A model generated the notes under the pieces. The model was not told the DNA's origin. It was given only the letters and a program-made list of their open reading frames with translations, and made no database searches. A DNA stretch of 9,610 bases from JANNWF01 sp052390415. GTDB lineage: Bacteria > Pseudomonadota > Gammaproteobacteria > Xanthomonadales > Xanthomonadaceae. The translations under genes and the position numbers were made by a program. Location: the NCBI GenBank assembly GCA_052390415.1, contig JBQTGY010000164.1, positions 1 through 9,610 of the forward strand, written 5' to 3'. How positions within the stretch are numbered: position 1 is the stretch's first letter; every line of letters starts with the position of its first letter. This document shows, piece after piece, positions 6,639 through 9,610 of the stretch.

Positions 6639-6693
6639 CAGGGCTCGCACCGGAGCGCGGCCAAAACGATCAGAAAATGCGCAGCCCAGAAAT

Positions 6694-6723
6694 GCAAACG
6701 GCCCGGAAATCCGGGCCGTTTGC
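6694..6723 (-). terminator. Hairpin terminator after rpmE2
   Basis: GCAAACGGCCCGG (6694-6706) and CCGGGCCGTTTGC (6711-6723) form a perfect 13-base stem with a 4-base loop, about 77 bases past the rpmE2 stop. On the minus strand the stem ends in GTTTGC and is followed by ATTTCT, a short T-rich tail. It lies between rpmE2 and the gltA promoter, so it would insulate gltA. Confidence 0.75.
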
Positions 6724-6799
6724 GGCATCAATTCAACAGAGACGCGGTATCAGCAGAAAACTCGCATCGTCGCAAACCCGTGCGATTTACCGCCGCGCA

Positions 6800-7045
6800 T
6801 TACTTTTGCGCGTAGCGACGACGGAACTTGTCGACGCGGCCGCCGGTATCCATGATCTTGTGCTTGCCGGTGTAGAACGGGTGCGAAGCAGAGGATACTT
6901 CCACCTTGATCAGCGGATAGGTTTCGCCATCCGACCAGGTCACGGTTTCTTTGCTACCCAGGGTCGACTGCGTCAGGAACTTGAAATCCGAGGACAGGTC
7001 CTGGAAGACAACCGGGGAGTACTTCGGGTGAATATTGGCCTTCAT
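6800..7045 (-). CDS. rpmE2: Ribosomal protein L31, type B (zinc-independent)
   Basis: L31 of the large ribosomal subunit. The protein has 81 residues, starting MKANIHPKYSPVVFQD and containing SSASHPFYTGKHK and GRVDKFRRRY, all typical of type B L31. It has no cysteine, so the CxxC zinc motif of type A L31 is absent. I chose the ATG at 7045-7043; the open frame reaches 7081, but those extra 12 codons do not fit the family. AGGAT lies about 10 bases upstream. In bacteria with both L31 types this form is made under zinc limitation through Zur, but I see no clear Zur-type palindrome here, so it may be the constitutive form. It has its own candidate promoter upstream and a strong hairpin downstream. 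Confidence 0.95.
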   Translation of the reverse strand: MKANIHPKYSPVVFQDLSSDFKFLTQSTLGSKETVTWSDGETYPLIKVEVSSASHPFYTGKHKIMDTGGRVDKFRRRYAQK

Positions 7046-7113
7046 TACGCTGCATCCTGATCGAATCGCCCACAACGCCAACCATAGGCGTCTTCTGGAC
7101 AGGAAAGAGCGAA

Positions 7114-7143
7114 AGTGTAGCCCGGTTGTTGCGCGAGGATCAA
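7114..7143 (-). promoter_or_regulatory. Candidate promoter of rpmE2
   Basis: TTGATC (7143-7138, 4 of 6) and TACACT (7119-7114, 4 of 6) are 18 bases apart on the minus strand. The predicted start is near 7107, with a leader of about 60 bases before the rpmE2 ATG. Confidence 0.4.
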
Positions 7144-7172
7144 GTCGGGCAGGTCAGGCCCGCCGCCATCGC

Positions 7173-7184
7173 GTTCATGTGAAC
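7173..7184. repeat. 12-base inverted repeat GTTCA-TG-TGAAC between pyk and rpmE2
   Basis: Perfect 5-base arms around a 2-base centre, about 30 bases upstream of the candidate rpmE2 -35 and 16 bases past the pyk stop. It could be an operator; it is too small for a terminator. Confidence 0.35.
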
Positions 7185-7199
7185 ACCGGAATTTCGATC

Positions 7200-8666
7200 C
7201 TAGAACTCGCCCAAGCCTTCCGCTACGCCGCCCTTGGCGACCTTCAACAGGCGCAGCGTATTGGTCGAGCCATGCTGTTCCATGTGGTCGCCGCTGGTGA
7301 TGATGACCCGATCTTCCTCAGCCAATAACCCTAGCTGAAACAGGTGCCGCACCGCCTCGCGTGCCGCCTTGCGCGGAGCAAGTCCGCGCGAGTCGAAGTC
7401 CACCGGCACCACGTCGCGCATCAAGGCCATACGGCGCCGCGCCGGTGCGTGACGCGACAATCCATAGATGGCGGCGGGCGAACGAAAGCGCGTCAGAAAG
7501 CAGGCCGTACCGCCGGACTCGGTCATCGCCACGATGGCTCGAACCTTGATGTGTTCGGTCAGGAACATCGCGGCCATGGCGATGGCCTCGTCGGTTTTGC
7601 TGAGCCCACGCTTGGCAGTTTCGAAGTCGGTATCGTGATCGAATTGGCGCTCGGCACCGAGGCAGATGCGGGTCATCGCTTCGACCGCCTTGACCGGATA
7701 AAGGCCTGAAGCCGACTCTGCAGACAACATCACCGCGTCGGTGCCATCGATCACCGCGTTGGCCACATCCAGCACTTCGGCGCGGGTCGGAATGGGGTTG
7801 TCGACCATCGACTGCAACATCTGCGTGGCGGTGATCACCACGCGATTGCGCTCCAGCGATTCGCGAATGATCTTCTTCTGCAAGCCTGGCAATTCGGCGT
7901 CACCAATTTCTACGCCCAGATCGCCGCGCGCCACCATCACCACGTCGGACGCGTCGATGATTTCGCCGAGATTTTCAATTGCTTCGGCACGCTCGATCTT
8001 GGAGACCATGTAGGCGTCGCTGCCCGCTTCCCGCGCCAGTCGCCTTGCCTCGTGCATGTCCTCGGCGTTGCGACAAAAGCTCACCGCCATGAAGTCGACG
8101 CCCAATGCCGCCGCATGCCGAATGTCTTGGCGATCTTTATCAGTCAACGCACCCAACGACAAACCGCCGCCGAGTCGGTTCAAGCCTTTGCGATTGGACA
8201 AGGCACCGTCGGTGAGCACGGTGGTGTGAATCTCGACATCAACCACGGCATCCACTCGCAACGCAATCAAGCCGTCGTCGAGCAACAAGGTGTCACCGGC
8301 ATTGACGTCGTTGGGCAGGCCGAGATAGCTGCAGGCGACGCGGGTGTTATCGCCTTCCGGCGCGCCGTCCCGACAGTCAAGCACAAAGGTCTGTCCGGCA
8401 GTCAGCAGCACCTTGTCGTTGGCAAACTTCTCAATGCGAATTTTCGGACCTTGCAGATCAGCGAGGATGCCCACTTCGCGTCCCACCCGCGCCGCCGCGT
8501 TGCGAACGCTGGCAACACGTTGTGCATGTTGATCGACGTTGCCATGGGAAAAGTTCAGGCGCACGACATTCACGCCAGCGCTGATGAGTGCGTCGATCAC
8601 GCCCGGTGGATCCGATGCGGGGCCCAACGTGGCGAGAATCTTGGTGCGGCGCATCGGCGTATTCAT
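7200..8666 (-). CDS. pyk: Pyruvate kinase
   Basis: Transfers phosphate from phosphoenolpyruvate to ADP, giving pyruvate and ATP, the last step of glycolysis. The protein has 488 residues, close to the family norm. The N-terminal block RRTKILATLGPASD (6-19) and RLNFSHG (36-42) begin the barrel. LADLQGPKIRI (68-78) precedes the B domain (about 80-170). GVDFMAVSF (189-197), the active-site signature AYMVSKIERAEAI with Lys223 (218-230), MVARGDLGVEIG (244-255) and ITATQML (278-284) complete the catalytic site. The allosteric C-terminal domain follows, with ESGGTACFLTRFRP-like contacts (383-395) and ITSGDHMEQHGSTN (456-469). The start ATG 8666 has no good ribosome site; the ATG four codons on (8654) is the alternative. 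The stop is TAG, evidence that amber terminates normally in this genome. I found no convincing promoter; the upstream gap holds a hairpin and G-rich element. Confidence 0.96.
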   Translation of the reverse strand: MNTPMRRTKILATLGPASDPPGVIDALISAGVNVVRLNFSHGNVDQHAQRVASVRNAAARVGREVGILADLQGPKIRIEKFANDKVLLTAGQTFVLDCRDGAPEGDNTRVACSYLGLPNDVNAGDTLLLDDGLIALRVDAVVDVEIHTTVLTDGALSNRKGLNRLGGGLSLGALTDKDRQDIRHAAALGVDFMAVSFCRNAEDMHEARRLAREAGSDAYMVSKIERAEAIENLGEIIDASDVVMVARGDLGVEIGDAELPGLQKKIIRESLERNRVVITATQMLQSMVDNPIPTRAEVLDVANAVIDGTDAVMLSAESASGLYPVKAVEAMTRICLGAERQFDHDTDFETAKRGLSKTDEAIAMAAMFLTEHIKVRAIVAMTESGGTACFLTRFRSPAAIYGLSRHAPARRRMALMRDVVPVDFDSRGLAPRKAAREAVRHLFQLGLLAEEDRVIITSGDHMEQHGSTNTLRLLKVAKGGVAEGLGEF

Positions 8667-8713
8667 AATCGTGTCTGCAAGGCAATGAAGTGGGAGTGTT
8701 CTGGCTATTTGCT

Positions 8714-8747
8714 CCCTCCCCGATGTTCGGGGAGGGTTGGGGAGGGG
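8714..8747. repeat. REP-like hairpin with G-quadruplex motif upstream of pyk
   Basis: CCCTCCCCGA (8714-8723) and TCGGGGAGGG (8727-8736) are perfect 10-base arms around a TGT loop. The plus strand continues to give four G-runs (8729-8732, 8734-8736, 8739-8742, 8744-8747) with loops of 1, 2 and 1 bases, a canonical G-quadruplex pattern. CTCCC/GGGAGGG-TTGGGGAGGGG elements of this shape are commonly dispersed between genes in proteobacteria; that this is one of them is inferred. It lies 48-81 bases upstream of the pyk start. Confidence 0.65.
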
Positions 8748-8795
8748 ATAGGAAGCACATCGCTCTTGCTCACGGTCACAGCGGACCGAACTTTC

Positions 8796-8824
8796 TTGAC
8801 TCGGCGGTGGCCATTCGCGATGAC
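8796..8824 (+). promoter_or_regulatory. Weak candidate promoter of the acetyltransferase gene
   Basis: TTGACT (8796-8801, 5 of 6) and GATGAC (8819-8824, 3 of 6) are 17 bases apart. The start would be near 8831, about 40 bases before the ATG. The -10 is poor. Confidence 0.25.
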
Positions 8825-8869
8825 TGTCAGCCTGTGCGTCACGCTAGCACACCACTACTGATCTTTCGG

Positions 8870-9481
8870 ATGCCAATGACGACACTTGCCCACCGTAGCA
8901 AACGTATTCAAGAGCACCTGTCCGTGCTGGACGGGCTACCGTGGCTGGAAGGCGAGCGGGTGCGATTGCGGGCACCGCAAGCGGAGGACATCGATCCGCT
9001 GTTCGCGCTGTTTTCCGATCCCGAGGTCATGCGTTACTGGAGTCGCGATCCAATGATCGAGCGAAATGAGGCCATCGCCTACATCCAGAACATCATCGAC
9101 GGCTTCGTCAAGCGAGAATTGCTCAACTGGATCATCGCTGATCGGATTGATGATTCGATGATTGGCACCTGCACGCTTTACGACTTGCAGCCGCAGCATT
9201 TGCGTGCCGGCATCGGCTATGCGCTCTCACCGGCACGGCAAGGCAACGGGCTCGCACGCGAGGCGGTTTCTCTGGCCTTGGGGTGGGCATTTGGCAGCCT
9301 GCATTTGCATCGCGTCGAAGCGGACATCGAGCCGCGCAACCTCAGCTCGGAGAAGCTTTTGCGTGCGCTTGGCTTCCAGTCCGAAGGTCTACTTCGCGAG
9401 CGCTTTTGCACCACCAGCGAGATCCAGCACTCGATGGTGTTTGGACTGCTTGCCCGCGAGTGGTCTGAAGCGACCGACTGA
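8870..9481 (+). CDS. GNAT-family N-acetyltransferase, RimJ/RimL-like
   Basis: Predicted cytoplasmic transferase of an acetyl group from acetyl-CoA to an amine; the substrate cannot be read from the sequence. The protein has 203 residues with a GNAT fold of the Acetyltransf_3 (RimJ/RimL) type. After a 25-residue leader, the first strand ERVRLRAPQAEDIDPLFALF (29-48) is typical. IGTCTLYDL (98-106) and AGIGYALSP (113-121) are the central strands, followed by the acetyl-CoA loop RQGNGLAREA (123-132, QxxGxA form). The motif-B-like region is LHRVEADIEPRNLSS (146-160), then KLLRALGFQSEG (162-173). The start is ATG 8870 or the ATG two codons later at 8876; a GGA 5 bases before 8876 slightly favours the latter. 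The frame is open upstream to 8690, but that part covers the G-rich repeat and looks non-coding. It is divergent from pyk and probably a single-gene unit. Motif-A residues are intact. RimJ/RimL relatives also include drug and protein acetylators, so no symbol is given. Confidence 0.88.
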   Translation: MPMTTLAHRSKRIQEHLSVLDGLPWLEGERVRLRAPQAEDIDPLFALFSDPEVMRYWSRDPMIERNEAIAYIQNIIDGFVKRELLNWIIADRIDDSMIGTCTLYDLQPQHLRAGIGYALSPARQGNGLAREAVSLALGWAFGSLHLHRVEADIEPRNLSSEKLLRALGFQSEGLLRERFCTTSEIQHSMVFGLLAREWSEATD

Positions 9482-9537
9482 CCCTAGTGGGCTGTAACGG
9501 ATGAAGCGGAAGTGGGATCGCGACGGGATGGGCGTGA

Positions 9538-9599
9538 TGGACGCCGCTCCGGAGCGAGGCCAATAGCCAAAGCTATTGGCGGAGTGAGGAGCAAGTCCA
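9538..9599. repeat. Nested long inverted repeat at the right edge, possible dispersed repeat or structured RNA
   Basis: Three nested pairs are visible: TGGAC (9538-9542) with GTCCA (9595-9599), GCTCC (9546-9550) with GGAGC (9588-9592), and the perfect 9-base stem GCCAATAGC (9559-9567) with GCTATTGGC (9572-9580) around a CAAA loop. GGAGCGAGG (9551-9559) and GGAGTGAGG (9581-9589) are near-identical direct copies beside the central stem. It begins 57 bases after the acetyltransferase stop. No T-run follows, so a simple terminator is unlikely. The window ends soon after, so the full extent is unknown. Confidence 0.55.
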
Positions 9600-9610
9600 G
9601 CGCGGCCAGA

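Noticed and set aside
6516..6731. N-terminal extension of citrate synthase by 72 residues
   Set aside because: The GTG at 6515 has AAGGAG at ideal spacing and gives family length; the extension covers the promoter and leader hairpin.
8052..8861. 269-codon frame antisense to pyk reaching into the intergenic gap
   Set aside because: Covers the conserved pyruvate kinase N-terminal half on the opposite strand and has no recognisable domain.
8690..8869. N-terminal extension of the acetyltransferase by 60 residues
   Set aside because: It would translate the G-rich repeat and has no GNAT-like sequence; two ATGs at 8870 and 8876 fit the family better.
1..9610. CRISPR arrays, tRNA or rRNA genes, insertion sequences, phage or toxin-antitoxin genes
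   Set aside because: I looked for regular repeats, transposase or integrase motifs and RNA gene features on both strands and saw none.

Overview
The window looks like a piece of chromosome from a gammaproteobacterium of the Xanthomonadales (Lysobacterales) group. PilM, citrate synthase, pyruvate kinase and the zinc-independent L31 read like their Xanthomonas relatives as I remember them, the pilM operon lies divergent to a class A penicillin-binding protein gene, and the DNA is GC-rich. No search was run, so genus and species are left open.

Layout. Positions 1-1664 (minus strand) hold the start of a type IV pilus operon: pilM, pilN and the first codons of pilO, joined by TAATG and ATGA overlaps. 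pilN is broken by one in-frame amber codon at 406-408; everything after it stays in frame to the normal end. Positions 1665-1906 form a divergent control region with a candidate promoter for each side and, midway, a near-consensus CRP/Clp-type site. Positions 1907-4384 (plus) encode the bifunctional peptidoglycan synthase PBP1A (mrcA/ponA), followed at 4443-5066 by a conserved-looking protein of unknown function that resembles a degenerate nucleotidyltransferase. Positions 5067-5219 are a convergent gap with two hairpins. On the minus strand follow gltA (5220-6515), rpmE2 (6800-7045) and pyk (7200-8666), each probably its own transcription unit: rpmE2 has a clear hairpin terminator, and gltA has an extended -10 promoter and a structured leader. 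A divergent GNAT acetyltransferase (8870-9481, plus) closes the window, followed by a long nested inverted repeat at the right edge.

How the genes relate. PilM (cytoplasm) binds the N-terminal tail of PilN, and PilN pairs with PilO in the periplasm to make the alignment subcomplex of the pilus machine. The amber codon removes the whole periplasmic part of PilN, so this copy should not support piliation unless the stop is suppressed or is a sequence error. PBP1A builds the cell wall. Citrate synthase and pyruvate kinase are central carbon enzymes. I found no phage, transposon, CRISPR or defence genes and no new multi-gene system. The points most worth a second look are the pilN amber codon, the shared CRP/Clp-like site, and the hairpin/G-quadruplex and palindromic repeats beside pyk and at the right end.
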